Shown here piece by piece: positions 55,771 through 64,000 of a stretch of 64,000 nt of DNA. This DNA is from an uncultured Arenicella sp. Its GTDB lineage: Bacteria; Pseudomonadota; Gammaproteobacteria; Arenicellales; Arenicellaceae. A program made the translations under genes and the position numbers. The stretch is from contig CALINO010000073.1 of NCBI GenBank assembly GCA_938045295.1, forward strand, positions 1 through 64,000, read 5' to 3'. The first letter of the stretch is position 1. The number at the start of each line of letters is the position of its first letter. A model generated the notes under the pieces. It worked only from the letters and a program-made list of their open reading frames with translations. It searched no databases and had not been told where the DNA came from.

Positions 55771-56616
55771 TTACTCCGTTAGCACCTCAGCATCATCCGC
55801 GCTAGCCCACTCCGCCCATGCGCCATCATAAAGACTGTGTAAACCAAGGCCAGCCTCACTTAATGCCAACGTAATGATCGCCGCAGTAACGCCAGAACCA
55901 CACGAGGTAATGATTTTGGTATTACCATCAACCTTAAGTGAGGAAAACAAATCACGTAATTCTGCTGACGACTTCAAATGCCCATCGTGCAGCAATTCAT
56001 TAAAGGGCAATGACACAGAATGAGGCATGTGACCAGAAGGCAAACCTGCTCTTGGTTCAGGGGCTTGCCCTAAAAAGCGCGCTAACGGGCGCGCATCCAG
56101 CACCAAACACTCGCCTGATTTCGCGTTGGCCAGCATATCGGGTTTAGTTTTAAGCCGCTGGGCATCAAACGTTGCCTTATAAGCGGATGCCTGAATATCA
56201 TTACTCACGTCTGATGTGGCATGACCAGCCGCTTTCCATGCAGGCAAACCACCATTCAACACGCGCACAGACTCATGCCCAAACACTTTGAACATCCACC
56301 AAACACGGGCAGCTGAAAACAAGCCAGCACTGTCATACACCACTATGTCCGCTTGATTGCTAATGCCCATCTCCGACAGCGCCGATGAAAACACATCGGC
56401 ACTGGGCAACATATGAGGCAAATCACTACTGTGATCACTCACCGCGTCGATATCAAAAAACGTGGCTCCCGGTATGTGCCCGCACTGGTATTCTGCCAAG
56501 CAGTTACGAGCTTGGTTTGGCAAATACCATGAAGCATCAATCACCCGAATATTAGCGCTATTTAAGCTGGCACTTAATTCATCGACTGTGACTAAATTTG
56601 TATTCTTTTTATTCAT
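55771..56616 (-). CDS. sseA: 3-mercaptopyruvate sulfurtransferase
   Basis: The 281-residue protein has two rhodanese domains. The active-site Cys is C239 in TSCGSGVTAA, the loop sequence CG[S/T]GV[T/A] of mercaptopyruvate sulfurtransferases rather than thiosulfate-type CRKGV. RVIDASWYLPNQ, EYQCGHIPGATFFDIDAVSDHSSDLPHMLP (HIPGATFFDID, about 48-58) and RAGLPSGHMPHSVSLPF (about 186-202) fit SseA. It transfers sulfur from 3-mercaptopyruvate to thiophilic acceptors. It is a single gene, about 100 bases from the DUF533 gene. Confidence 0.92.
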   Translation of the reverse strand: MNKKNTNLVTVDELSASLNSANIRVIDASWYLPNQARNCLAEYQCGHIPGATFFDIDAVSDHSSDLPHMLPSADVFSSALSEMGISNQADIVVYDSAGLFSAARVWWMFKVFGHESVRVLNGGLPAWKAAGHATSDVSNDIQASAYKATFDAQRLKTKPDMLANAKSGECLVLDARPLARFLGQAPEPRAGLPSGHMPHSVSLPFNELLHDGHLKSSAELRDLFSSLKVDGNTKIITSCGSGVTAAIITLALSEAGLGLHSLYDGAWAEWASADDAEVLTE

Positions 56617-57079
56617 ATAAGCACTACCGTTGCATTACCTTAAACCGTCTAACTAATTGTCATTTGTAACATTAATCATCAGAAAAACAAAGATATCTCT
56701 TTGAGAAATGAAAATTCAGTAAGATATAACTCTTTTTCATGATCATTATGATTGCGAATCATAACTTTGAGTGTTAACTTACGCCCACTGATTCAATTTA
56801 TGAACTTTTTGTAAGCAATCCCCCACCCAAAAGATTTACAACACTTTCAGCAAAATAAAATAATAATAAGCTAAAAGATTAAAGTAAGGTGTACAAGAAC
56901 AATAAGCTTATTAAAAGTTGATAAATATATCAGTCACGCTTTGTTTGGTTTACCGAGAGGTGATGTGCCATACACTGAATAAAAACAATAAATACAGTGT
57001 GCAAAGACATAAAACAATGAGATCTTTTTAAAAGACTTTAAAGAGCATAATAATAATAATAATTGAGCTCACAAATTAG
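56617..57079 (+). ncRNA. Gene-free, AT-rich region, candidate small RNA gene
   Basis: This region has no recognised gene but ends in a plus-strand intrinsic terminator at 57080-57115, which implies a transcript from inside it. It holds AATAATAAT repeats (about 56868-56877 and 57050-57063), an imperfect AGATCTTTTTAAAAGACTTT dyad near 57020 and the small ORF above. No sigma-70 promoter is clear. The 5' end cannot be fixed from sequence, so the coordinates give the search space. Confidence 0.25.
56963..57031 (+). other. Possible 22-codon small ORF before a strong terminator
   Basis: An ATG at 56963 follows CCGAGAGGTG closely and opens MCHTLNKNNKYSVQRHKTMRSF to a stop at 57029-57031. About 50 bases later there is a strong intrinsic terminator with no known gene before it on this strand. 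Either a tiny peptide gene or a small RNA may sit here. The ribosome-binding site spacing is short, so coding is doubtful. Confidence 0.25.
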
Positions 57080-57115
57080 ACGGCAACTGTTTTTACTAGC
57101 AGTTGCCGTTTTTAT
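57080..57115. terminator. Intrinsic terminator
   Basis: ACGGCAACTG (57080-57089) pairs with CAGTTGCCGT (57100-57109) around a ten-base loop, followed by TTTTTATTT. On the plus strand it ends an unknown transcript; on the minus strand, where it is less T-rich downstream, it can terminate rlmD, whose stop lies about 40 bases away. Confidence 0.85.
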
Positions 57116-57151
57116 TTGTATTTCACATTAGCAACCATCTTAATACTCTCG

Positions 57152-58501
57152 CTACTTTTCAAATACCGCGATTGATTCTACGTGCGCCGTGTGAGGAAAC
57201 ATGTCTATCACTCCGGCGTGAGTCATGGTGTAACCGTGCTCATTAACCAGTACGCCGGCATCACGCGCTAACGTCGCTGGGCCACAAGAAACGTACACAA
57301 TTTTGCTTGGGTTTAAATCAGGCATGCGCCGAGCCATTTCAGCCGCACCAGAGCGAGGCGGGTCGAGTAACACTTTATCAAAACGTTGCTGCAACCATTC
57401 TCCGTGCGACTCAGCCGTCATGTCTTCTTTAAACAAGTCACCAAAATAAAAATCAACCGTATCAAGTTGGTTAAGCTCTTTGTTATGAATCGCTCGATTA
57501 ACCAGAGCTTGATCGCCTTCCACCCCCACAACACGGTTGGCTTTTCTCGCCAGCGGCAAGGTGAAGTTGCCAACACCACAAAACAAATCCAATACCGTAT
57601 CGGTACTTTTTATATCCAACAAGTCTATGGCTTTGCTCACCAAGGCATCGTTGATGCCAGCATTAACCTGAATAAAGTCGGTGGGCAAGAACTCAACGCG
57701 AATATCAAACTCACTGAACTGGTAAAACAACGGTTCCGGTTTTTCCGGGTACAGCGGATGTACGCTCTTTAAGTTACCTGGTTGCAAAAATAATTGCACA
57801 TTGTTGCGTTTAGCAAAATCAGTCAGCAAGTCTAAATCGTTCTGAAAAAACATTTCTAAATGCCGTACGATCATCACCGTGGCATTGTCGGCAACGGATA
57901 TTTCCACTTGCGGAATTTTATCATTGCACGAAGTCTTCTCTAAGGTTTCTCTTAAATCTGGCAATAGCGCTGACACTTCAGGCAACAGTACTTCGCACTT
58001 TGAAATGGGCTGAATAAAGCTGCTATTACGCTCACGAAACCCAACAATCATGCCGCCTTTTTTGGGCACAAACTTAGCACCTAAACGCGCACGCCGACGG
58101 TAACCCCAATGCTGACTGGTCATTGGCTCAAACCAATTAAGCGGCGACACATTGCCAATTTTTTTGAAGTTCTCAGCCAATTGCTGCTGCTTATATTCTA
58201 TTTGCTTGTCGGCATCCAAATGCTGCAGCACACACCCACCACACTCACCAAACACCTCGCATTTTGGCTCAATACGATATTCTGACGGCTCAATCACTTT
58301 TGTTGTAGAACCAAACAGCTGACCTTTACGACGCATAACGGGCACGTATTCAACTCTTTCACCAGGTAATGCAAAGTCAACAAACACCACCTTACCCTCT
58401 TCATCTCGGCCAACACCGCGCCCATCATGAGCCATAGAGTCAACGTGTATTTCTTGCGGAGTAGTATCGAGCTGTTTGCGTTGGCGACGACGTCTAGCCA
58501 T
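57152..58501 (-). CDS. rlmD: 23S rRNA (uracil-1939-C5)-methyltransferase
   Basis: RlmD (RumA) methylates U1939 of 23S rRNA. The 449-residue protein starts with a basic stretch and TRAM domain (HVDSMAHDGRGVG...FVDFALPGERVEYV, about 19-55). A 4Fe-4S cluster is bound by Cys residues in PKCEVFGECGGCVLQH (about 77-92) and one later Cys. The SAM site is DTVLDLFCGVGNFTLPLA (about 304-321), then LLDPPRSGA (about 377-385) and the nucleophile C406 in YVSCGPATLARD. It stands alone and there is no obvious regulation. Confidence 0.95.
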   Translation of the reverse strand: MARRRRQRKQLDTTPQEIHVDSMAHDGRGVGRDEEGKVVFVDFALPGERVEYVPVMRRKGQLFGSTTKVIEPSEYRIEPKCEVFGECGGCVLQHLDADKQIEYKQQQLAENFKKIGNVSPLNWFEPMTSQHWGYRRRARLGAKFVPKKGGMIVGFRERNSSFIQPISKCEVLLPEVSALLPDLRETLEKTSCNDKIPQVEISVADNATVMIVRHLEMFFQNDLDLLTDFAKRNNVQLFLQPGNLKSVHPLYPEKPEPLFYQFSEFDIRVEFLPTDFIQVNAGINDALVSKAIDLLDIKSTDTVLDLFCGVGNFTLPLARKANRVVGVEGDQALVNRAIHNKELNQLDTVDFYFGDLFKEDMTAESHGEWLQQRFDKVLLDPPRSGAAEMARRMPDLNPSKIVYVSCGPATLARDAGVLVNEHGYTMTHAGVIDMFPHTAHVESIAVFEK

Positions 58502-58736
58502 AAAGCACCTAATTTAACGGGTGGTAGTCAGAGTGTGAGCCAAATTAATTCACTCACAAGAACGGTATAACGAAGTGCCGCATTTTAGTGCAAGCCTCTG
58601 CCAATGGGTATATGATTTATCAACATATCGTCGTATTTTTCAGATACAGCATGTGTTTAAAAACCAAACGCTTAGCGAAAATACAATTTGGAACTCGCCT
58701 AACAGTTAGCAATACTCAGATAAACGGAGAAATATC

Positions 58737-59123
58737 ATGTTACTCACAGTTGCTTTAGTCACCCTTCTAATTCTTATTCAGTACACCTACTTCTTCATGC
58801 GCACCGGCATGGCGCGCGGCAAAGACACGGTAAAAGCACCGGCCACTTCAGGCGATGAGGCCTATGAACGCAAGCTGCGTGTACAAATGAATACGTTAGA
58901 GCAAATGGCTATCACACTGCCGAGCATGTGGTTGTGCGCTCACTTTTTTCGCGCCGACGTGGCGGCCATTTTAGGAACGGTTTTCATTGTTGGCCGTGCT
59001 ATTTATTCGTCTTCGTACATTAAAGACCCAAGCAAACGTGGCCCAGGGTTTGGCATTGGCTTTTTAGCCAACACCGCTTTAATATTGGCGTCGTTATACG
59101 GCGTTATATCGCAACTTATTTAA
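58737..59123 (+). CDS. MAPEG-family membrane protein
   Basis: The 128-residue protein has four likely membrane helices (about 1-20, 55-75, 76-95, 108-126) and the MAPEG pattern around ERKLRVQMNTLEQMAITLPSMWLCAHF (RVQMNTLEQM, about 48-57) and VFIVGRAIYSSSYIKDPSKRGPGFGIGF (about 87-114). Eukaryotic relatives are glutathione-linked (microsomal GST, LTC4 synthase); the role in bacteria is unknown. Good AACGGAGAAA precedes the ATG. It overlaps in transcript direction with the GFA gene six bases later. Confidence 0.87.
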   Translation: MLLTVALVTLLILIQYTYFFMRTGMARGKDTVKAPATSGDEAYERKLRVQMNTLEQMAITLPSMWLCAHFFRADVAAILGTVFIVGRAIYSSSYIKDPSKRGPGFGIGFLANTALILASLYGVISQLI

Positions 59124-59128
59124 TCACC

Positions 59129-59551
59129 ATGAGCTCGCCTTACCAAGGGTCTTGCCTGTGCGGGGCCGTGCATTTTGAGGTTGATGAAATTCAACCTCAA
59201 ATGGGGCATTGCCATTGCTCCATGTGCCGCAAGTTTCACGGCGCCGCATTTTCCACTTTCGGTGAGGCGTTGACGCAACACTTTCGCTGGACAAAGGGCG
59301 AAGAACACCTGAAAACTTACCTAGCAAACAACAACACACAACGACAATTTTGCACTCATTGCGGCTCAAGCTTGCGTTTCATTCCATCGAACGACAGTGG
59401 CCGCGTGGTCGAGTTTTCAATGGGGGCATTAGACAGCTCATGCCCACACCAACCCGATGCACATATTTACACGCAAGACCGTGCCAATTGGTATTCAATA
59501 AAAGACGGCTTGCCTGAATTTAAAGGCAAGCGTTTAAAAGACCAAGATTAA
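59129..59551 (+). CDS. GFA (glutathione-dependent formaldehyde-activating) family protein
   Basis: The 140-residue protein has a zinc-binding GFA domain: GSCLCGAVHFEVDEI (about 6-20), GHCHCSMCRKFHGAAFST (about 27-44) and FCTHCGSSL (about 72-80), giving four paired cysteine sites. Proteins of this family bind glutathione or formaldehyde adducts or are simple zinc-binding proteins of unknown function. The ATG lies six bases after the MAPEG stop, so both are probably one transcript, pairing two families tied to glutathione. Confidence 0.9.
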   Translation: MSSPYQGSCLCGAVHFEVDEIQPQMGHCHCSMCRKFHGAAFSTFGEALTQHFRWTKGEEHLKTYLANNNTQRQFCTHCGSSLRFIPSNDSGRVVEFSMGALDSSCPHQPDAHIYTQDRANWYSIKDGLPEFKGKRLKDQD

Positions 59552-59553
59552 GC

Positions 59554-60330
59554 CTACGGCGCCCACTGCCGCAAAAACTCTTGTAAATGCGGCTCACCTT
59601 TCTCGAGCGCATCGCGCACCACCGTGTGTTCTTGTTCAAGTGCTGAGTCGGTTAAGTGGCCTCGCATGTGCAGCCATTGTAGGTAAACCAGATAGGTGTT
59701 TAGGGCGTCAGTTTCACAATAATCACGAATCGCTTTAATGTCACCGGCCTTGAATTGATCCCACACTTTAGAGCCGCTCATGCCCATTTTTCCGGGCAAA
59801 CCGAGCAACACAGCCATTTCATCCAAGGGCGCAAAGGCACGATTATTGTAGCCTGCCACTACGTCCATTAAGTCCGTATGGCGTTGATGAAAGCGGCCAA
59901 TGTAATTGTTCCATTTAAAATTACTGTCGTCTTCGCCTAAATCCCAATAGCGCGGCGCTTGCACTTTGTTGATCAACGCTCGGTAGTGCAATACTGGCAA
60001 ATCAAAACCACTGCCATTCCAAGTTACTAAAGTCGGTGTGTGCTTATCAATGCCATCAAAAAAGTTTTGCACGATTTCTTTTTCACTGCTGTCTTCCTGA
60101 CCAATGGTCCAAACCGAAAACTTGTCGTTCAGTGTATTACGGTAGACTGCTGAAATGGCCACCACTTTTTGCAAATGCGTGGCAATAAAATCGTTGCCTG
60201 TTTTTTCTCGGCGCTTGGCAAACATAGCCTCGGCTACGTCGGCATCGCTTAGGCTGTCGTCTAAGTCATACAACTTACGGCCGCCATCCACATCGGGTAT
60301 GGTTTCAATATCAAAAGCCAGTATATTCAT
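59554..60330 (-). CDS. PolB-like 3'-5' exonuclease
   Basis: The 258-residue DEDD exonuclease has motif I FDIETIPD (about 6-13), motif II with Asp in LVTWNGSGFDLPVLHYRALI (about 96-115), an internal TDLMDVVAGY and motif III YCETDALNTYLVYL (about 208-221). It matches the family described as related to the proofreading domain of DNA polymerase B, widespread in Proteobacteria, of unknown physiological role. It starts 16 bases after the cysM stop, so they may share a transcript. Confidence 0.88.
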   Translation of the reverse strand: MNILAFDIETIPDVDGGRKLYDLDDSLSDADVAEAMFAKRREKTGNDFIATHLQKVVAISAVYRNTLNDKFSVWTIGQEDSSEKEIVQNFFDGIDKHTPTLVTWNGSGFDLPVLHYRALINKVQAPRYWDLGEDDSNFKWNNYIGRFHQRHTDLMDVVAGYNNRAFAPLDEMAVLLGLPGKMGMSGSKVWDQFKAGDIKAIRDYCETDALNTYLVYLQWLHMRGHLTDSALEQEHTVVRDALEKGEPHLQEFLRQWAP

Positions 60331-60345
60331 TGCAACACACCTCGT

Positions 60346-61245
60346 TTAGTAAACACCGGTAGAAAGATAACGATCGCCTCGGTCGCACACAATCGACACA
60401 ATAGTCGCCGCCTGCTTTTGTGCTTCAAGCTCAGCCGCAATTTGTAATGCAATGGCCATAGCACCGCCCGAAGACACTCCGGCAAAAATGCCCTCTTGCG
60501 TGGCCATAGCACGCATGGTGTCTTCAGCCAGAGTTTGCTCTACGTCAAGGGTACGATCCACGCGCTTAGCATCAAAAATTTTAGGTAAGTACTCAACCGG
60601 CCAACGACGAATACCGGGTATTTGCGAAGTGCCCGCGGGTTGAACGCCAATGATTTCAATATCGGGGTTTTGCTCTTTCAAGTACCTCGATACGCCCATA
60701 ATGGTGCCTGTGGTGCCCATTGAGCTAACAAAGTGGGTCACTTGCCGGTCAGTGTCGCGCCATATTTCAGGGCCAGTGCTCTGGTAATGGGCATCCCAGT
60801 TATCACTATTTGAAAATTGATCCAGCACCACGCCTTCACCTTTGGCTTGCATGTCTAAGGCCATATCACGCGCCAATTCCATGCCACCGTCGGCGTGTGA
60901 AACCGACACAATGGTTGCGCCAAACGCGCGCATAGAGGCACGACGTTCTTCGCTCATATTGTCTGGCATCAGTAACCTGATTTTATAGCCTTTCATTGCC
61001 GCCGCCATGGCCAATGCAATGCCCGTGTTGCCGCTGGTCGCTTCAATGATAGTGTCGCCGGGTTTTATATCGCCGCGCTGCTCCGCTTTTTGAATCATGT
61101 TCAATGCCGGGCGATCTTTGACTGAACCTGCAGGGTTATTACCTTCAAGCTTACCCAGCACCGTGACGTGTTCGCCTTGCCACAAACGCTTCAGCTTTAC
61201 CAACGGCGTGTTACCCACCAAATCTTCTAAATAAGAATAAGCCAC
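60346..61245 (-). CDS. cysM: Cysteine synthase B (O-acetylserine/thiosulfate type)
   Basis: CysM makes cysteine, or S-sulfocysteine from thiosulfate, from O-acetylserine with PLP. The 299-residue protein begins with the family text LEDLVGNTPLVKLKRL, the PLP lysine in NPAGSVKDRPALNMI (about 36-50), the phosphate loop EATSGNTGIALA (about 68-79) and SSMGTTGTIMGVSRYL (about 172-187). The C-terminal VSIVCDRGDRYLSTGVY is CysM-like. AAGGAAA precedes the ATG. A strong hairpin stands upstream, between it and the Bax-inhibitor gene. Confidence 0.94.
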   Translation of the reverse strand: MAYSYLEDLVGNTPLVKLKRLWQGEHVTVLGKLEGNNPAGSVKDRPALNMIQKAEQRGDIKPGDTIIEATSGNTGIALAMAAAMKGYKIRLLMPDNMSEERRASMRAFGATIVSVSHADGGMELARDMALDMQAKGEGVVLDQFSNSDNWDAHYQSTGPEIWRDTDRQVTHFVSSMGTTGTIMGVSRYLKEQNPDIEIIGVQPAGTSQIPGIRRWPVEYLPKIFDAKRVDRTLDVEQTLAEDTMRAMATQEGIFAGVSSGGAMAIALQIAAELEAQKQAATIVSIVCDRGDRYLSTGVY

Positions 61246-61270
61246 ATTTTTTTCCTTATGTATGAAAATG

Positions 61271-61298
61271 AAACGAGCGGCTAAAAAGCCGCTCGTTT
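61271..61298. terminator. Intrinsic terminator-like hairpin downstream of the Bax-inhibitor gene
   Basis: AAACGAGCGGCT (61271-61282) and AGCCGCTCGTTT (61287-61298) form a perfect 12-pair stem with loop AAAA. It stands between the yccA-like stop and the cysM start, so on the minus strand it would end the former. Confidence 0.8.
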
Positions 61299-61377
61299 GT
61301 ATTGAATGTTTTGCTGACCTTAGCCTGTTAATGAAGCTAATAACATCATTAATATGACCGCCTAGGTCGAGAGAACG

Positions 61378-62085
61378 TTAGTCTTCTCCAAACGACATAA
61401 CAAACTGCAACACAAAACGGAACAACAAGGCAATAGACGCAAACAAGCTTAATGCGCCAGCCACGTGTTGATGCTCTTTATAGTGATGAATAATGTTGGA
61501 TGTGTTGTACAAAACACAACCCGCTGCCAACAAAATAATGGCACCAGTACCAAACAAGCCAATATTAAAGCCAAAGATCACACCCGCAATAATCACGCCG
61601 AAAGCAATGATCATGCCCATGCCTAAAAATGGCCCCATGAATGAGAAATCTTTTTTAGTAGTAAAGGCAATCCAGCTCAGGCCAGCCACCATGGCTGAAG
61701 TGATTAACAAGGCATCCCAGATGGCAGCAGGCTTATACGCCGCTGCAATAAAAATGGCTGGTGTTACCACCACCGCTTCAACAAACGCGTAACCAAACAA
61801 AGCAAAGTAATGCATGGTTGTGGATGTTTCAGAGCGCGCCCACCGGTCAGCCAGAATGCCGGCACCAATGAATAACCCCATAAAAATAAGTATGTTGACC
61901 ATACCACCGCCAATAAATGACAACAGTACTGGGCCAGCGCCAACCGCAATCAATAAGGCAACAAACGCCGCGGTTGCGGCAACAGCCATGGCCACGTGCG
62001 CATAAGTACGGCGAATAAAGCCCGCTCGTTGATCAACCGAAAGGTGGCTAACTACTGCACCACTTGCAGCGTCTAAGTAACTCAT
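61378..62085 (-). CDS. Bax inhibitor-1/YccA family membrane protein
   Basis: The 235-residue protein has seven hydrophobic segments and the family features: RKTYAHVA-like text in FIRRTYAHVAMAVAATAAFVALLI (about 23-47), a charge-free series of helices, and YNTSNIIHHYKEHQHVAGALSLFASIALLFRFVLQFV (YNTSNIIHHY, about 187-196, with conserved Asp replaced by Asn/His). YccA inhibits FtsH proteolysis in E. coli. The protein ends SFGED. It is a single gene between two terminator-like regions. Confidence 0.92.
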   Translation of the reverse strand: MSYLDAASGAVVSHLSVDQRAGFIRRTYAHVAMAVAATAAFVALLIAVGAGPVLLSFIGGGMVNILIFMGLFIGAGILADRWARSETSTTMHYFALFGYAFVEAVVVTPAIFIAAAYKPAAIWDALLITSAMVAGLSWIAFTTKKDFSFMGPFLGMGMIIAFGVIIAGVIFGFNIGLFGTGAIILLAAGCVLYNTSNIIHHYKEHQHVAGALSLFASIALLFRFVLQFVMSFGED

Positions 62086-62152
62086 TTGAAAGTCTCCATA
62101 ATTAACTAAATCGAGTAATACTATTCAATAATAGCATGGTGATTGTAAAAAT

Positions 62153-63880
62153 TTATTCAATATGTTGAATCATTAATTGCAGGCTAACGTTACCGCGGTA
62201 TTCATTAATATCCAACTTATACGCGGCGCGAATACGCCCAGACGGCAAATCGTCGTGCTGATCTAAATAACCGAAACAAATGCCATCAATCACTTGATTG
62301 CCATTTGCTGGCCGCAGCTGTAACTTGGCGTGCGTGGCGCCCACAGTTCGCGCCTCCACCACGTCAAATTCGCCATCAAACAAGGGCTCGGGAAAACCCT
62401 GCCCCCAAGGCGTTGATTGGCGTAACTCATCGGCCAGCTGTAATGAAAAGTCATTGGCATTCAGTGTGCCGTCAGTCCAAATGACTTGGCTCCAATCTTT
62501 ATCTTTAGTGAACTCATCAGCCACCTGCGCAACGGCTTGCATAAACTTAGGTAAGTTGTCACTGGTAATGGATAAGCCTGCCGCCATTGCGTGGCCACCA
62601 AACTTACCCATTAAATTAGGGTGTAATGCGTCTACGCGCGCGAGCAAATCTCGAATGTGAATGCCTTCCACACTGCGTGCCGAACCTTTCCATTCATTGT
62701 CAGCGTCGCCGGGCGCCAGTGCAATGACGGGTCGATTGGTGCGCTCTTTTACTCTCGAAGCCACCAAACCCACCACACCTTGGTGCCATGTCTGATCGTG
62801 CAATGCATATATAGAAGGCACAACGTCGTTTTCCACTGACAGGCCATCCACAATTGCCAACGCGTCTTGCTGCATCGACTGCTCGACTTGCTTTCGCTCT
62901 TTGTTCAAATTATCAAGCTCCACCGCTAACGCCATGGCTTGATCTGGGTCATCACTTAACAAGCATTCAATGCCAACCGACATGTCATCCAAACGACCGG
63001 CTGCATTCAAACGCGGCCCTGCCGCAAAACCAAGATCGGACGAAGCCAGTTTTAAGGGGTTGCGATTACCCACCGTCAACAAAGCATTAATACCGGCACA
63101 CCCCAGCCCTTGGCGAATACGTTGCATACCCTGCTGCACTAAAATGCGGTTATTATGATCCAGCGGCACCACATCAGCCACCGTACCCAATGCCACCAAG
63201 TCTAAGAATTGCGACATATTGGGTTCTTGCACACCATTTTGGGCAAACCAGCCCATCTCACGCAGTTTAGCCCTGACCGCCAACATAACGTAAAAAATCA
63301 CTCCAACTCCGGCCAAGTTTTTACTCGCAAAACGATCGCCCGGCAAATTAGGGTTCACGATTGCTTCTGCCGTGGGAATCTCATCACCGGGTAAATGGTG
63401 ATCGGTAATTAACACTGACATGCCTAAAGCTTGAGCCGCGTGCACCCCATCAACACTGCTAATGCCATTATCTACGGTGATAATTACGTCTGGCTGGCGC
63501 ATGGCCGCTACGCCCACAATCTCAGGCGTTAGCCCGTAACCGTATTCGAAACGATTTGGCACTAAATAGCTCACATTTTGCAAACCAAACGCCTTCAAGC
63601 AACGAACGGCTAGTGCACTGCTGGTAGCGCCATCGGCATCAAAATCACCAACAATCACCACCGTGGCATCGGCCGTGATGGCGTCGCAAAGCAGCATGGC
63701 GGCATCATCAATATGACTCAAGCCTTGCGGGGGCAATAAGCGCTTAAGACTTAAATCAACGCCACCCGCATTTACAATACCTCGAGAAGCCAGCACTGAG
63801 GCCAAAACAGGACTCACGCCCGGTATATTTAAAGAGGGCTGAGTTGACTCAGATCGAGCCTTGATTTGCACACTGGTCAC
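62153..63880 (-). CDS. recJ: Single-stranded-DNA exonuclease RecJ
   Basis: RecJ degrades single-stranded DNA 5' to 3' in recombination and mismatch repair. The 575-residue protein has DHH-domain motifs VIVGDFDADGATSSALAVR (about 74-92), IITVDNGISS (about 134-143), the DHH motif LITDHHLPGDEIP (about 156-168) and NAAGRLDDMSVGIECL (about 292-307), then DHHA1 with KFGGHAMAAGL (about 424-434). AlphaFold-like detail is not claimed. The start at 63880 has no strong ribosome-binding site. It is divergent from the partial gene at 63916. Confidence 0.95.
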   Translation of the reverse strand: MTSVQIKARSESTQPSLNIPGVSPVLASVLASRGIVNAGGVDLSLKRLLPPQGLSHIDDAAMLLCDAITADATVVIVGDFDADGATSSALAVRCLKAFGLQNVSYLVPNRFEYGYGLTPEIVGVAAMRQPDVIITVDNGISSVDGVHAAQALGMSVLITDHHLPGDEIPTAEAIVNPNLPGDRFASKNLAGVGVIFYVMLAVRAKLREMGWFAQNGVQEPNMSQFLDLVALGTVADVVPLDHNNRILVQQGMQRIRQGLGCAGINALLTVGNRNPLKLASSDLGFAAGPRLNAAGRLDDMSVGIECLLSDDPDQAMALAVELDNLNKERKQVEQSMQQDALAIVDGLSVENDVVPSIYALHDQTWHQGVVGLVASRVKERTNRPVIALAPGDADNEWKGSARSVEGIHIRDLLARVDALHPNLMGKFGGHAMAAGLSITSDNLPKFMQAVAQVADEFTKDKDWSQVIWTDGTLNANDFSLQLADELRQSTPWGQGFPEPLFDGEFDVVEARTVGATHAKLQLRPANGNQVIDGICFGYLDQHDDLPSGRIRAAYKLDINEYRGNVSLQLMIQHIE

Positions 63881-63915
63881 GTTATAGTTGGGTTTGAGTT
63901 TTGCATGTGAGAATT

Positions 63916-64000
63916 ATGGATCAATCAACCGCAGATATGAAATGGTTTTATCGAGTCTTGCTCATTCTGTTGGCAGGCGGCTTAAGTTATGTGGTCATTC
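63916..64000 (+). CDS. Start of a membrane protein gene, cut by the window end
   Basis: An ATG at 63916 with GAGA nearby opens MDQSTADMKWFYRVLLILLA, followed by a hydrophobic stretch to the window edge. It is probably an inner-membrane or secreted protein on the plus strand, divergent from recJ. Only 28 codons are visible, so no family can be named. Confidence 0.5.
   Translation, partial: MDQSTADMKWFYRVLLILLAGGLSYVVI

Noticed and set aside
57050-57063. AAT microsatellite as a CRISPR or phase-variation repeat
   Set aside because: It is only a few units long, lies in AT-rich DNA outside a gene, and has no spacer structure.

Overview
The window is chromosomal DNA from a gammaproteobacterium, probably marine and heterotrophic. 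Supporting evidence is the divergent rluC/rne pair, the neighbourhood of sppA, a HAD phosphatase, rluC, rne and a maf gene, adjacent ispD and ispF, and glnE, clpB, nadC, rlmD, cysM and recJ products that all look gammaproteobacterial. Base composition is moderate and gene density is high. I cannot place it below class. There is no CRISPR array, tRNA, rRNA, prophage or intact insertion sequence; the only mobile-element trace is a decayed transposase end at the left edge.

Layout. 1-7.6 kb is accessory: a transposase remnant, a GT-C type membrane protein, a Cys-rich secreted protein built from three repeats, a small secreted protein, a winged-helix/TPR regulator, a frameshifted VOC-family pseudogene and a membrane-anchored beta-propeller protein. 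An imperfect ~60 bp repeat lies upstream of the two genes on either side of the regulator. 7.8-13.4 kb holds fadH, an AT-rich orphan, a DsbA-like protein, a PutP-type symporter and a nitroreductase. 13.4-20.5 kb is the most interesting block: a class III aminotransferase diverges from an operon astA-astB-astE-argC-argB. The arginine succinyltransferase (AST) pathway genes astC and astD are absent, and argC/argB stand at their place. 20.9 kb encodes a Tat-exported vanadium haloperoxidase. 22.7-26.9 kb is pdxH plus an SDR/phosphotransferase/histidine-phosphatase/SDR operon facing a LysR regulator. 28-39.4 kb is a long minus-strand run (clpB, sugar nucleotidyltransferase, shikimate kinase, ispD, lipoprotein, ispF, conserved protein, GST, GNAT, glnE). 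39.6-48 kb has nadC, a galactose-dehydrogenase-like gene, maf, a GT2 glycosyltransferase, a CNNM/CorC transporter, sppA, a Rieske protein, HAD and rluC. 48-55 kb has a 1.5 kb gene-free, hairpin-rich region leading into rne, then asnB translationally coupled to a GT4 glycosyltransferase. 55-64 kb is DUF533, sseA, rlmD, MAPEG, GFA, a PolB-like exonuclease, cysM, a Bax-inhibitor-1 protein, recJ and the start of one more gene.

How the genes work together. The main hypothesis is that ArgC and ArgB run in reverse as the last oxidation steps of arginine catabolism. N-succinylglutamate semialdehyde would pass through an acyl phosphate to N-succinylglutamate with ATP gained, replacing the irreversible dehydrogenase AstD. 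The competing reading is arginine biosynthesis with succinylated intermediates. The sequence alone cannot choose between them, but co-location with AstA, which only makes sense in arginine degradation, favours the first. Other functional sets are the isoprenoid MEP genes ispD/ispF, RNA-processing genes rluC/rne/rlmD, and glnE control of nitrogen assimilation.
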